Assembly: GCA_030615365.1 (NCBI GenBank)
Contig: JAUWZM010000003.1
Location: forward strand, 1 to 64,000
Source: Candidatus Aerophobota bacterium
GTDB lineage: Bacteria > Aerophobota > Aerophobia > Aerophobales > B3-G15
DNA length: 64,000 nt
Direction of reading: 5' to 3'
Shown: piece by piece, positions 1 through 8,670 of the stretch
How the letters are laid out: every line of letters begins with the position of its first letter
How positions within the stretch are numbered: the first letter of the stretch is position 1
Translations under genes and position numbers: made by a program
Notes under the pieces: generated by a model
What the model was told of the DNA's origin: nothing
The model's database searches: none
What the model saw: the letters and a program-made list of their open reading frames with translations, nothing else

Positions 1-988
1 CCAGGGCTGCATCCTCTAACCTGACCTCTCCTTGCACTTTAAAAGGTAGGAGAGGATATACAGGCTCCTGATAACTTGCCTTAATCAGGGGAGTATAAAA
101 AACAGGCTCCAGTAAAATTTTATTAGAAGTAGATGGATAAAACTTTTCTTTATCCTCTTTTTGTGGAGTAAATGAAGCAAAGACTTGCACAGCTTTTTTG
201 TAAAGGAAGGGAAAATCTATATTTGCTTTAAATTCTCCATCTTTATCGGTAACTACTTTAAAAATTCTCTCTTTCTCAAGGAAAATATCTATCTCCCTGG
301 TAGCTAAAAATTTTTCGTCCTCTATTTTCAACCTTCCAGAGACTTCAAAGGAGCTTCCCACCACAACTTTCCTTTCACCAACAAAAATTTGCAGAAAAGT
401 AGATTCCAACCTCTTTCCCTCTTTTACCTGATGGTAAAGATTCTGTATTCTGTTTTTGTACCCTTCAGCCAATTTGCCCAAAGGAGCAATTTCTTTTCTC
501 AATCTCTCAGCAGCAGCACTTCCTATTCTCCTTTTGAGCTCATCTACAGAAGAGTTTAACCTATCTAAATCTCTCTCTGCTTTTAAAACAGTTTCCCAGG
601 CCTCTTCTAATTTCTTTCCAGCTTCCTCAACCTCTCCGTAATCTAAGAGAGCCTCAGCAGAATCTATATTTTCTTTCACTATTTTTAGCTTATCCCCCAT
701 AGCCTGAATAAGCTGGTTAAATCGAATGAAAATGTAGCGCACAGATTCAGGAATATAAGAAAGATAAGTTCTAATGAGTTCAGAGGATGCAGAACTCCAC
801 TCCTCGGAGATTTGTAGGTTAACAATTTTACCGTAAAGAGATATAAGCTGAACAGGAAAAAAAGCTTCCTCTTGAATTTGTGCAGGATTTTTGTGGCGAG
901 GAATACTAACTGCGTAGCTTGTAGAAAAGGATACTATAAATAGAATGCTCAACTCCACTAAAACTACCAAAACGAATAGTTTCTTCAT
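1..988 (-). CDS. Secreted coiled-coil / beta-sandwich protein (3' part outside window)
   Basis: The frame is open from an ATG at 988 down to base 1, giving 329 codons, so the C-terminus is outside the window. Residues 1-27 form a signal peptide: KK, a long hydrophobic run, then a possible cleavage site after TSYA. About residues 90-165 are rich in Lys, Glu and Leu and look like a coiled coil. About residues 200-275 resemble an Ig-like or transthyretin-like beta-sandwich with a DKDGEF turn, and a second such unit seems to begin before the edge. The exported product probably acts at the envelope. It lies downstream of two membrane-protein genes on the same strand, 101 bp after the second. I do not recognise a family with known function. 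Confidence 0.75.
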   Translation of the reverse strand, partial: MKKLFVLVVLVELSILFIVSFSTSYAVSIPRHKNPAQIQEEAFFPVQLISLYGKIVNLQISEEWSSASSELIRTYLSYIPESVRYIFIRFNQLIQAMGDKLKIVKENIDSAEALLDYGEVEEAGKKLEEAWETVLKAERDLDRLNSSVDELKRRIGSAAAERLRKEIAPLGKLAEGYKNRIQNLYHQVKEGKRLESTFLQIFVGERKVVVGSSFEVSGRLKIEDEKFLATREIDIFLEKERIFKVVTDKDGEFKANIDFPFLYKKAVQVFASFTPQKEDKEKFYPSTSNKILLEPVFYTPLIKASYQEPVYPLLPFKVQGEVRLEDAAL

Positions 989-1089
989 TTTTCACTAAGT
1001 TTATGTAGCTCAGGCCTTTAGGCCTGACCGATTTTCTTTCTTGTTTTTGGATCTTGAACTTGTTTTAACCGACTAACTGATCAACTGGT

Positions 1090-1347
1090 TTACCTGACCA
1101 AAATCTCCACCACTTTTTTGGTAACAATAAGACAGAAAATAATAAAAAGCCCAAGACCTACAGGATCAAGACCCAGGGAAGTCACAAATTTTCTTCTGGG
1201 GTGAAGTATTTCCACTAAAGCCAAATACTCTATGATAAATACTGATATATAAACACCAAGTCTCTCTTCCCCAACCCCCACAAAAATAGCCACCGTAAAT
1301 AAAAGAAAAGCTGTTAAAAGAATAATAAAAAGAATATGCCTATCCAT
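1090..1347 (-). CDS. Small membrane protein of unknown function
   Basis: The 85-residue product is mostly hydrophobic. Membrane segments are likely near residues 5-25, 30-46 and 60-80, with a short basic stretch (HPRRK) between the second and third. The start lies 3 bp after the stop of the upstream 253-residue membrane protein, so the two are almost certainly cotranscribed and coupled. No family was recognised. Its association with a larger membrane protein and a secreted coiled-coil protein suggests a joint envelope role, which is inference. Confidence 0.7.
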   Translation of the reverse strand: MDRHILFIILLTAFLLFTVAIFVGVGEERLGVYISVFIIEYLALVEILHPRRKFVTSLGLDPVGLGLFIIFCLIVTKKVVEILVR

Positions 1348-1350
1348 TTT

Positions 1351-2112
1351 TTACTCTCCTACCTCAAATACTACCCTTACCCACCTTCCTTCCTCTTTTT
1401 CCTCCACAATTTTTACTGGCATTTTAGTTATCGCTGCAATACAACAGGCAGCTAAGCTTGCTGGAACCGAGCCTAATACCTTAGTAAATCTTGGAGCTTC
1501 CACACGAAGTTTAACATTCCTCATCCGCAAAAATACCTTATTTTTCTCAAAGTTAACCTGAGCCCTGGAGGCAAATTCAGCAAAGTCAACTATACAGTAG
1601 CTTATAGCATTTTCCAGTTGGGACAAAAAATTCTCCAAAGAAAAGTCTTTATTCTCTTTAACTTCTTCTATAGTTTCCTCTTCAACAATTCCAGAAACTG
1701 CTATTACATCTGAACCTGGAGGATAAATAAAAAGACCCGCATGTCCATCTATATTAGAAATTACCCTTTTTGGTGCATCAATTATTTTGCTAACCTTAGG
1801 ATGAGAAGGATTTCCCGATAAGGGAACAAAGGCTAAGATTTTTCCATCTCTTGGTGGTAGATAAATAGCTCTGCGATCTGCCACAAACTCCTCTAATATA
1901 GCCTCAATATTAGCTACTGATCCAGAAATCATCCCTTTAACTACCTGGTGGGGAACAAGATACTCAGGGAAAATAAGCACTGCTGATCCTAAAATAGCAA
2001 AGGCAATCCCCAGGGAGGTTAAAGGAATGCTTGCTATTATAAAATAGGAAAAGGCAGCTAAAATAGCTCCAAATCCAACAAACCCTACTCCTACTGCGGT
2101 AAATCTATTCAT
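1351..2112 (-). CDS. Membrane-anchored protein, archaeal-like DUF
   Basis: The 253-residue product has two N-terminal membrane helices, about residues 5-27 and 30-50, followed by a soluble domain of about 200 residues. The soluble part contains a PPRDGK..AFVPL stretch and a conserved-looking segment near the C-terminus (SVPASLAACCIAAI). From memory the architecture resembles uncharacterised archaeal membrane proteins, but this could not be checked. It is the first gene of a three-gene minus-strand unit, with a promoter-like sequence at 2165-2193. Function is unknown. Confidence 0.7.
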   Translation of the reverse strand: MNRFTAVGVGFVGFGAILAAFSYFIIASIPLTSLGIAFAILGSAVLIFPEYLVPHQVVKGMISGSVANIEAILEEFVADRRAIYLPPRDGKILAFVPLSGNPSHPKVSKIIDAPKRVISNIDGHAGLFIYPPGSDVIAVSGIVEEETIEEVKENKDFSLENFLSQLENAISYCIVDFAEFASRAQVNFEKNKVFLRMRNVKLRVEAPRFTKVLGSVPASLAACCIAAITKMPVKIVEEKEEGRWVRVVFEVGE

Positions 2113-2164
2113 AGAAATGCTTCTTATTTTGACTAATTATGCTCAACAATATCCCTCTGTTCAT

Positions 2165-2193
2165 ATAGTAGGATAAATAATAATCACTGTCAA
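2165..2193 (-). promoter_or_regulatory. Sigma-70-type promoter for the minus-strand membrane-protein unit
   Basis: On the minus strand a consensus TTGACA (2193-2188) is followed after 17 bases by TACTAT (2170-2165). This lies about 50 bp upstream of the ATG at 2112 and diverges from the promoter of the toxin-antitoxin pair. Confidence 0.55.
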
Positions 2194-2249
2194 GGAAGTA
2201 TACGATAAATAAATCCTCTGACACCAACTAACCGACCAACCAATTTTTC

Positions 2250-2278
2250 TTGACATCTCTTTTATGTATTGCTATACT
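2250..2278 (+). promoter_or_regulatory. Strong sigma-70 promoter for the UPF0175/PIN toxin-antitoxin pair
   Basis: TTGACA at 2250-2255, a 17-base spacer, and TATACT at 2273-2278 form a near-consensus promoter. Transcription would start near 2285, about 105 bp before the antitoxin ATG. The leader contains a 33-codon open frame from an ATG at 2320 that runs into the antitoxin gene in another frame. I do not call it a gene. Confidence 0.65.
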
Positions 2279-2392
2279 CTTTTCTGGATCAAAATGAAAG
2301 AGAGTGAGAGGTAAAGTCATGGGGAAATTAAAAGAAGTCATGTTTTTTGTGGGGGAAGGTAATGTCAAAAGTTTTATTTTAAGGAGGGAAAG

Positions 2393-2656
2393 ATGCCTAC
2401 TTCTCAAGAGAACATATTAAAGATACCTTATTCCGATGATCTATTGCTTGCACTCAAGGAAGATAAGGAAGAATTTGAGAAAGAAGCAAAATTTCTTCTT
2501 GCTTTGAAGCTTTACGAGTTAGGCAAGATATCTTCGGGAAAAGCAGCGAAGATAGCAAAATTGGACAGAGTGGATTTCTTGTTAAAAATGGACAAATATA
2601 AAGTTTCTCCCTTTCAAGAAGATTTACAAGAAATCATAGAGGAAGCCAACGAATGA
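2393..2656 (+). CDS. UPF0175-family antitoxin
   Basis: This 87-residue protein has the UPF0175 layout: an N-terminal strand (ILKIPYSDDLL), an acidic helix, then a helix-turn-helix with LALKLYELGKISSGKAA. Proteins of this family typically sit immediately before a PIN-like toxin gene and are thought to act as DNA-binding antitoxins. A strong ribosome-binding site (AAGGAGGG) lies just upstream. The stop overlaps the toxin start by 4 bp, the usual coupling in toxin-antitoxin operons. A diverged second UPF0175-like gene is found at 40166-40420. Confidence 0.8.
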   Translation: MPTSQENILKIPYSDDLLLALKEDKEEFEKEAKFLLALKLYELGKISSGKAAKIAKLDRVDFLLKMDKYKVSPFQEDLQEIIEEANE

Positions 2657-3134
2657 GGAGAATTGTAATTAACACATCTCCCTGGATTGCATTATCTATA
2701 TGTGAGCAGACTAATATTCTAGAAAAACTCTATGATGAGGTATATATGCCTTCCGCTGTTAAGCAAGAAATTCTTGCTGGGAGAAAAAGAGTAGGGGTAA
2801 AGGAATTAAATGAAAGCCATTGGCTAAAAATAGAAAACATTATTAGCAGTGAAAAAGTAGAGTTTTTATACGAACTGGGGAGAGGGGAAGCGGAAGTAAT
2901 AACCTTAGCAAAAGAAAAGGGTATAAATTTGGTTCTAATTGATGAAAAAGTTGCAAGAATGCAGGCTAAGATATTGAACTCAAAGTAATTGGAACACTTG
3001 GACTTCTTTTAAGAGCAAAGAAAAAAGGAATTTTATATGCAATTAAACCATCGATAGATAAGATACTATCCAATGATATATGGATCAAAAGAGAAATTGT
3101 GGAAGGCATATTAAAAGAAGCCACTGAATTATGA
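2653..3134 (+). pseudogene. DUF3368 PIN-like toxin, broken by a one-base deletion
   Basis: The first 111 codons encode a PIN-like toxin of the DUF3368 type: INTSPWIAL at the start, GRGEAEVITLA in the middle and LVLIDEK. Translation then hits TAA at 2986-2988. The adjacent frame continues without interruption as ELKVIGTLGLLLRAKKKG... to a TGA at 3132-3134. This matches the KVIGTLGLIRVF segment and length (about 160 residues) of the intact paralogue at 40417-40896. One missing base near 2973-2978 explains the break. It could be a real inactivating mutation, a sequencing error or, less likely, programmed frameshifting. If real, the C-terminal third is lost and the toxin is probably dead. Confidence 0.75.
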
Positions 3135-3403
3135 GAAAAGAAATTTTGATTTCAGTTGTATTGGTTAAGTTTGACCTTATTTGTTGTAACAGGTAAGTTT
3201 CTCTAAAAAAATGTGCGACTCCTCGCTTCCCCTTCGCTTCGCTCTGGGCTTCTTTGTTATTGTAGCGCAGGTCTTCAGACCTGCCAAATCAAGCAGACCT
3301 AAAGGTCTGCACTACATCGTTAATACCCTTATTTTTTCCTGAAACTGGAGGAAAAAACTTGACAAAACTTCTATATTTGCTAAAAATACTACCATGGATA
3401 GAA
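3135..3403. repeat. Gene-free stretch with hairpin repeats before the trp region
   Basis: A possible left element end, GTAACAGGTAAGTTTCTC, occurs at 3186. A pair of related hairpins lies at about 3262-3316: one stem uses GCAGGTCT/AGACCTGC and the next GCAGACCT/AGGTCTGC. The same hairpin type recurs near 1010-1030, 11814-11872 and 40072-40097. A promoter-like TTGACA (3359-3364) with a 16-base spacer and TAAAAA (3381-3386) ends the stretch and could start the trp transcript. No coding region was recognised. Confidence 0.5.
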
Positions 3404-3661
3404 GTAACAGTTAAGATTTCTTAAAAAAATGTGCGACTTCTTACCTGCCATTGCGCAAAGCATGCGGTGGCACAGACATCTTGTCTGTGGAAGTCAAAGC
3501 AATCTCAGGGCAGGCTTGGAACAGGCTCTGAAAACCGCCCAATGAATTGGGCAACTACTGTAGCTTACCGATTTATCGGCGCATTAAAAAACCGCCCAAT
3601 GAATTGGGCAACTACTTCTTAATTGACAGAGAAAAGAGGAAAATTTTAGAAAAGTTATTAC
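3404..3661. repeat. Short inverted-repeat element (MITE-like) upstream of trpE
   Basis: The left end reads GTAACAGTTAAGATTTCTT and the right end, on the opposite strand, GTAATAACTTTTCTAAAA. The interior holds two copies of hairpin GCCCAAT-GA-ATTGGGC and one of type CCGAT-TT-ATCGG. Ends and interior match the elements at 6988-7245 and 31268-31435. No clear target duplication remains. A 63-codon open frame across the hairpins is a translation of repeat DNA. Confidence 0.6.
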
Positions 3662-3740
3662 GAAAAAGTAAAAATCGGGAAAGACTTAGCCTTAAGATTA
3701 AGAAAAGATTAGATTAGAAAAGAATAGATAAGATGAGACC

Positions 3741-3773
3741 AAAAAAATAGGCCCATCTTGGGTCTATTTTTTT
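3741..3773 (+). terminator. Intrinsic terminator / possible attenuator just before trpE
   Basis: A 14-bp stem (3741-3754 with 3760-3773, one G-T pair) closes a 5-base loop. It ends in seven T residues, and the opposite arm is A-rich, so it could terminate in either direction. It ends 18 bp before the trpE ATG. There is no short upstream frame with tandem Trp codons and no T-box motif. If it attenuates trp transcription, the sensor is not the classical leader peptide. Confidence 0.65.
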
Positions 3774-3791
3774 GGAAATAGAGGGAGTAAA

Positions 3792-5300
3792 ATGTATTAT
3801 CCTAAATTTAATGAATTTGAAAGGCTTTGCCGACAGGGTAATGTAATCCCTGTGTATCGAGAAATGCTTGCCGATTTAGAAACACCTGTTTCTGCTTTTA
3901 TAAAGCTTCATTCTGAAGGGATAGGAAAATCGGATAATTATACCTATCTTCTGGAAAGTGTGGAAAGAGGGGAGCGCCTGGGCAGATACTCTTTTTTAGG
4001 AATTGATCCATTTATGATTTTCCAGAGCAAAGCTAAAAAAGCCTATTTGTCTGATACAGCAGGAAAAGTAGAAACCTATGAACTTACAAATGACCCTCTG
4101 GATATCTTAAAAAAGATTATGCACCGATTTAAGGTGGTCAACCTCCCCTTTCTTCCCATCTTCTTTGGGGGTGCAGTTGGTTATATTGGATACGATGTGG
4201 TTAAGTTCTGGGAGAGGATTCCTTCTCTACATAAAGAAGATTCAGGTTTTCCTGATTGTCTTTTTATTTTTACCAGAAGTATGGTTATATTTGATCACCT
4301 GGCTCACAAGATAAAAATTATAAGTTTTGCCTTTTTAAATGGAGAATCTCCAAAAAAAATCTACCAAGAAACAAAGCAAAGAATTGAACAAATAATTGTC
4401 AGGCTAAGACGGAGATTACCGAGTTTGCAGAGTATCAGAAAAGTTAACCAAGAGAAAAATGAAGTGAAGTCTAACTTTTCTCAAGATGATTTCATAAAAG
4501 CTGTAAATCGGTCCAAGGAGTATATAAGGGATGGGGATATCTTTCAGGTTGTTTTATCCCAGAGGTTCAGTAAAAAGATTTACTCCTCGCCATTTGATAT
4601 CTATAGAGTTTTGAGGTCTTTAAATCCCTCCCCTTATATGTACTTTTTAAAATTCGGGGATTTTTCTATCGTGGGATCTTCTCCAGAGATTCTGGTACGC
4701 AAGGAGGAAAAAAACATTATACTAAGACCAATTGCTGGAACAAGACCCAGGGGAGAATCTGAAAAAGATGATGCGAAATTAGCCGAGGAACTTTCCAAAG
4801 ATGCTAAGGAAAGAGCTGAACATATAATGTTGGTTGACCTTGGTCGAAATGATCTGGGAAGAGTCTGCGATTATGGAACAGTAAAGATCAAGGAGCTTCT
4901 CTCTCTTGAGAAATATTCCCATGTTATGCACCTTGTCTCCGAGGTTCGCGGACATTTACGTAAAGGGTTAGACCAGTTTGACCTTGTGCGAGCATGCTTT
5001 CCTGCAGGAACGGTCTCCGGGGCACCTAAAGTAAGAGCTATGCAGATAATTGAGGAACTTGAACCTTCCTCTCGGGGACCATACGCAGGAGCTCTTGGCT
5101 ATTTTAGTTTTTCGGGTAATACGGACACCTGTATAATTATTCGCACCATGATAATTCAAAATAATACAGCGTATATCCAGGCAGGAGCAGGAATTGTTGC
5201 TGATTCTATTCCAGAAAATGAATTTAAGGAAACTGTGAACAAAGCGAAAGCGTTAATCACTGCGATAGAGCTTACCGAAGGAGGAGTAGGATGGTTATAG
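3792..5300 (+). CDS. trpE: Anthranilate synthase component I
   Basis: This converts chorismate to anthranilate with TrpG, the first committed step to tryptophan. The 502-residue length is normal. The N-terminal domain carries the LLESVE segment that forms the tryptophan feedback site in the family. The C-terminal chorismate-binding domain shows [12 protein letters not shown], the IAGTRPRG motif and [16 protein letters not shown] ribosome-binding site precedes the ATG. It overlaps trpG by 10 bp, consistent with equimolar synthesis of the two subunits. It opens the trp operon behind a terminator-like hairpin. Confidence 0.96.
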   Translation: MYYPKFNEFERLCRQGNVIPVYREMLADLETPVSAFIKLHSEGIGKSDNYTYLLESVERGERLGRYSFLGIDPFMIFQSKAKKAYLSDTAGKVETYELTNDPLDILKKIMHRFKVVNLPFLPIFFGGAVGYIGYDVVKFWERIPSLHKEDSGFPDCLFIFTRSMVIFDHLAHKIKIISFAFLNGESPKKIYQETKQRIEQIIVRLRRRLPSLQSIRKVNQEKNEVKSNFSQDDFIKAVNRSKEYIRDGDIFQVVLSQRFSKKIYSSPFDIYRVLRSLNPSPYMYFLKFGDFSIVGSSPEILVRKEEKNIILRPIAGTRPRGESEKDDAKLAEELSKDAKERAEHIMLVDLGRNDLGRVCDYGTVKIKELLSLEKYSHVMHLVSEVRGHLRKGLDQFDLVRACFPAGTVSGAPKVRAMQIIEELEPSSRGPYAGALGYFSFSGNTDTCIIIRTMIIQNNTAYIQAGAGIVADSIPENEFKETVNKAKALITAIELTEGGVGWL

Positions 5301-5893
5301 TAATTGATAACTACGATTCCTTTGTGTATAATCTGGTTCAATACCTGGGTGAGCTGGGAGAGACGATAGAGGTCTATCGCAATGATAAAATATCACTGCA
5401 AAAAATAGAGGACAAAAGACCCCAGGCAATTGTCATATCTCCCGGACCGGGGCGACCACCTGATGCTGGTATATCTAATCAGGTGGTTAAACACTTTACC
5501 GGCCTTATTCCCATCCTCGGGGTATGTCTTGGCCATCAGTGCATCGGAGAAGTTTTTGGGGGAAAAATTGTCCGGGCTAAAAAACTAATGCATGGAAAAA
5601 CCTCTCCTATTTATCATTGTGGGCAGGGTGTATATCATAAGATGGAAAGTCCTTTTATAGCCACCCGTTATCATTCTTTGATAATTAAAGAGGGAACTCT
5701 TCCCTCCTGTCTGGTAATGACAGCCTGGACAGATGAGGGGGAGATAATGGGAATAAGGCACAAAAGCTATCCGGTATTTGGTATGCAATTTCATCCCGAA
5801 TCCATACTTACCAAAATGGGTATGAAATTGCTGGAAAATTTTTTAAATCTTAAAGAATGCATTCATCAAAAGATGTGGCGTATCCCGAGTTAA
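5291..5893 (+). CDS. trpG: Anthranilate synthase component II (glutamine amidotransferase)
   Basis: The class I glutamine amidotransferase subunit supplies ammonia to TrpE. The nucleophile is Cys79 in GVCLGHQ, and the other triad residues are His168 and Glu170 in FHPES. The oxyanion strand SPGPGRP is intact. At 200 residues it is a stand-alone TrpG, not fused to TrpD. In many bacteria this subunit also serves PabB in folate synthesis, and no separate pabA occurs in this window. The start ATG follows a GGAGGAG site inside the end of trpE. Confidence 0.95.
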   Translation: MVIVIDNYDSFVYNLVQYLGELGETIEVYRNDKISLQKIEDKRPQAIVISPGPGRPPDAGISNQVVKHFTGLIPILGVCLGHQCIGEVFGGKIVRAKKLMHGKTSPIYHCGQGVYHKMESPFIATRYHSLIIKEGTLPSCLVMTAWTDEGEIMGIRHKSYPVFGMQFHPESILTKMGMKLLENFLNLKECIHQKMWRIPS

Positions 5894-5939
5894 GAGTTTT
5901 TGAAAATTCTATGATTGTGAAAAGAGGGAATAAGAAAAA

Positions 5940-6959
5940 ATGATTAAAAAAGCACTGGCAATGCTGGTGGAAGGAAAGAACCTGAGTAAAGCTCAGGCAA
6001 GAGGAGTAATGTCTGAGATAATGCAGGGTAGAGCAACTTCTGCTCAAATTGCCGCCTTCTTAATCGCTCTTAAAATGAAAAAAGAGACCGTGGAGGAGAT
6101 AACGGGAATGGCCGAGGAGATGATGAGGAAAGTGGTAAGTTTTAGCTGGGATGGTGATATTCTTGTAGATACCTGTGGTACAGGAGGAGATAGCCTTGGA
6201 ACGTTCAATATATCAACAACCTGTGCTTTTGTGGTAGCAGCTGCAGGTGTACAAGTAGCGAAACACGGCAATCGGGCTCTATCAAGCCAGTGTGGCAGTG
6301 CTGATGTTTTAGAAGAGTTGGGAGTCAGGTTTGATTTATCTACCCACCTTGTGAAAAAGGCTTTAGAAGAGATAGGCATAGGTTTCTTATATGCTCCTTG
6401 TTTCCATCACGCTATGAAATACGCTTTGCCGCCTCGCAAAGAAATAGGAATAAGAACGGTATTTAATTTGCTGGGTCCTCTGACCAACCCCTTGAAGGCA
6501 AATGTCCGCCTCATGGGAGTGTATGATCCATCCCTCCTCTTCACTTTAGCTGAGGTTATATCTCACCTGGGAGCTAAAAGAGCCTTTATAATTTGTGGAG
6601 AGGATGGGCTGGATGAGGTGAGTGTAACCAGTAAAACCAGAGTAGCAGAGCTAAAAGAAGGAGAAATTATCAGTTACTGGGTGGAACCAGAAACTTTAGG
6701 TGTAAATAAATGGCCTTTAAAAGAGATTAGGGGGGGAGATAAAAAAGTAAATGCCCAAATAATTCGCCGAATTTTAAATGGTGAGGAGAAGGAAGCGAAA
6801 AGAGAGATAGTATTGATTAACTCAGCTTTCTGTTTAGTGGGAGCAGGGGTTGCTACCAACTTTAAAGAAGGGGTGAGGATTGCTGCAGAGTCTATTGATT
6901 CAGGAAAAGCACTGAAGAAGTTAAACCGTCTGATAGAGTTCACTAATAGTTTTGGTTAA
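5940..6959 (+). CDS. trpD: Anthranilate phosphoribosyltransferase
   Basis: This transfers the phosphoribosyl group of PRPP to anthranilate. The 339-residue protein has the PRPP and metal-binding loop GTGGDSLGTFNIST and the KHGNRALSSQCGSADVLE segment typical of TrpD. It follows trpG after 46 bp. After its stop a 258-bp inverted-repeat element separates it from trpC. The element may place extra RNA structure in the middle of the operon. Confidence 0.96.
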   Translation: MIKKALAMLVEGKNLSKAQARGVMSEIMQGRATSAQIAAFLIALKMKKETVEEITGMAEEMMRKVVSFSWDGDILVDTCGTGGDSLGTFNISTTCAFVVAAAGVQVAKHGNRALSSQCGSADVLEELGVRFDLSTHLVKKALEEIGIGFLYAPCFHHAMKYALPPRKEIGIRTVFNLLGPLTNPLKANVRLMGVYDPSLLFTLAEVISHLGAKRAFIICGEDGLDEVSVTSKTRVAELKEGEIISYWVEPETLGVNKWPLKEIRGGDKKVNAQIIRRILNGEEKEAKREIVLINSAFCLVGAGVATNFKEGVRIAAESIDSGKALKKLNRLIEFTNSFG

Positions 6960-6987
6960 ATCATTACAACTTTTATCCTGTGTCAAC

Positions 6988-7245
6988 GTAACAGGTAAGT
7001 TTCTCTAAAAAATGTGAGGTTCCTCACTTGCCATTACTGTAGCTTGCCGATTTATCGGCGAATTAAACCCACCCAACGAATTGGACAGCTACTGTAGCTT
7101 GCCGATTTATCGGCGAATTAAACCCACCCAATGAATTGGACAGCTACTGTAGCTTGCCGATTTATCGGCGCATTAAAATCGCCCAATGAATTGGGCAACT
7201 ACAATTGGCAGAGAAAACAAGGATTTTAGAAAAGCTAACTATTAC
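6988..7245. repeat. MITE-like element between trpD and trpC
   Basis: Both ends read inward as GTAA(C/T)AG: left GTAACAGGTAAGTTTCTC, right (opposite strand) GTAATAGTTAGCTTTTC. They are flanked by GTGTCAAC (6980-6987) and GTGTCAAT (7246-7253), an 8-bp target duplication with one mismatch. The interior holds three tandem 55-bp units (7038, 7093, 7148), each with two small perfect hairpins, GCCGAT-TT-ATCGGC and an AAT-GA-ATT type. Without it the trpD-trpC gap would be about 50 bp. It fills most of the 309-bp gene-free stretch. Confidence 0.8.
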
Positions 7246-7268
7246 GTGTCAATCGTACGAGGAGAGTA

Positions 7269-8063
7269 ATGTCCGCAGATATACTGAAACAAATAGTAGC
7301 TACCAAGAGAAAAGAGGTAGAAAGAAAAAGAAAAATACTACCGCTTGATACCTTGAAAGCACAATTGAAGGACGCTATGCCCCCTAAAGATTTTAGAAAA
7401 AGTGTTTTTCTTGGTGAAGGGATACGTATAATCGCTGAAATTAAGAGGTTTTCTCCTTCTGCGGGTAGCTTAAGAGAGAATTTAAACCCTTCTTATTTTG
7501 CTCGACTTTACGAGAAAAACGGTGCCTCAGCTATATCTGTGTTAATTGACCGAGAATTTTTTAAAGGGAGCTTGCAAGACCTGGATGAGGTGAAAAAAGC
7601 TGTTTCCTTGCCTGTTCTCGCGAAAGAATTTATACTGGATACATACCAGATCCTTGAAGCAAGGCTATGGGGAGCAGACGCTATCCTGCTCATCGCAAGA
7701 GTGCTGGATGAGAAAAGATTATTTAAATTTTATCATCTGGCAAAAGATCTGAAAATGTCCTGCGTGATAGAGATTCATTCCTCTGAAGACATTGAGAAAA
7801 TTTCACACCTTCCCCCTTCCCTGATAGTGGGAATTAATAACAGGGACTTAACAAAATTCCAGGTTAATTTAGATATAACAGGGCAAATTTTAAATCTTCT
7901 TCCCTCTTCCCATCTTATAATTAGTGAAAGTGGTATAAAAAATCCCGAAGATATAAAACTACTCAGGGAAAAGGGAGTAAGTGCTTTCCTGGTGGGAGAG
8001 GCTATCTTGCGAAGTAATGATCCTGCTAAAAAATTGAGGGAGCTCTGCCATGGTCAGGATTAA
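7269..8063 (+). CDS. trpC: Indole-3-glycerol phosphate synthase
   Basis: This closes the indole ring, decarboxylating carboxyphenylaminodeoxyribulose phosphate. The 264-residue TIM barrel has AEIKRFSPSAG with the substrate-binding lysine, VLAKEFI with the catalytic lysine, and ISESGI in the phosphate-binding C-terminal strands. A CGAGGAGAG site precedes the ATG. The end overlaps trpF by 14 bp. It is a separate protein, unlike the TrpC-TrpF fusion of enteric bacteria. Confidence 0.96.
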   Translation: MSADILKQIVATKRKEVERKRKILPLDTLKAQLKDAMPPKDFRKSVFLGEGIRIIAEIKRFSPSAGSLRENLNPSYFARLYEKNGASAISVLIDREFFKGSLQDLDEVKKAVSLPVLAKEFILDTYQILEARLWGADAILLIARVLDEKRLFKFYHLAKDLKMSCVIEIHSSEDIEKISHLPPSLIVGINNRDLTKFQVNLDITGQILNLLPSSHLIISESGIKNPEDIKLLREKGVSAFLVGEAILRSNDPAKKLRELCHGQD

Positions 8064-8670
8064 GATATGTGGAATTACCAATAAAGAAGATGCCTTTAGG
8101 GCAGTAGATCTGGGAGTAGATGCACTTGGTTTTATTTTTGCCCCCAGTCCACGAGGGATAACTCCTTTGGAGGCAAAAAGGATAATCCATAGCATACCCC
8201 CTTTTATTGATAGAGTAGGAGTTTTTGTGAATGAGACACTTTATAAGGTAAAGGAAATTTCCAGTTTTTGTTCTTTAACCACCCTCCAGTTCCATGGAGA
8301 TGAGTCTCCTTCTTACTGTGCCCAGTTTTCTTACAAGATAATAAAATCCTTTTCTATAAAGGATAGGATACCTGATACTATTTTAAACTACCAGGTAGAT
8401 GCCTATCTTCTGGATACCTTCTGTCAGGAAGGTAGGGGTGGAAGTGGTAAAGTATTCAACTGGGAAATTGCGAAAGAGGCGAGGAAATTAGATATCCCTT
8501 TAATTCTTTCCGGCGGACTTAGGCCTGATAACGTGAAAGAAGCTATCAGGAAAGTCAGACCTTATGCTGTAGATGCTGCCAGTGGCCTGGAGGAAAGTCC
8601 GGGGAAAAAATCAAAAAAGAAGTTAAAGAATTTTATCAGGAGAGTGAGGGAAGAGGATGAAATACTATAG
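8050..8670 (+). CDS. trpF: Phosphoribosylanthranilate isomerase
   Basis: This isomerises phosphoribosylanthranilate by an Amadori rearrangement. The 206-residue barrel begins with KICGITN, carrying the catalytic cysteine. It has GSGKVFNW and [10 protein letters not shown] phosphate-binding loops and ends with the usual PGKKS segment. It overlaps trpC at its start and trpB at its end, so translation of the three genes is coupled. Confidence 0.96.
   Translation: MVRIKICGITNKEDAFRAVDLGVDALGFIFAPSPRGITPLEAKRIIHSIPPFIDRVGVFVNETLYKVKEISSFCSLTTLQFHGDESPSYCAQFSYKIIKSFSIKDRIPDTILNYQVDAYLLDTFCQEGRGGSGKVFNWEIAKEARKLDIPLILSGGLRPDNVKEAIRKVRPYAVDAASGLEESPGKKSKKKLKNFIRRVREEDEIL

Noticed and set aside
2320..2421. 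33-codon frame in the leader of the first toxin-antitoxin pair
   Set aside because: It overlaps the antitoxin gene in another frame and has no recognisable features.
3431..3622. 63-codon open frame with two MNWATT-like repeats
   Set aside because: It is a translation of hairpin repeat DNA; the Trp codons come from the GCCCAATGAATTGGGC hairpins. It is not a trp leader peptide.
4968..5159. Opposite-strand open frames inside trpE, trpD, galU-gckA and other genes
   Set aside because: All lie within strongly supported genes in other frames and have no ribosome-binding sites or family features.
7038..7202. CRISPR-like array of three regular units
   Set aside because: The 55-bp units are repeated as a whole with no variable spacers, there are no cas genes, and they lie in a transposable-type element.
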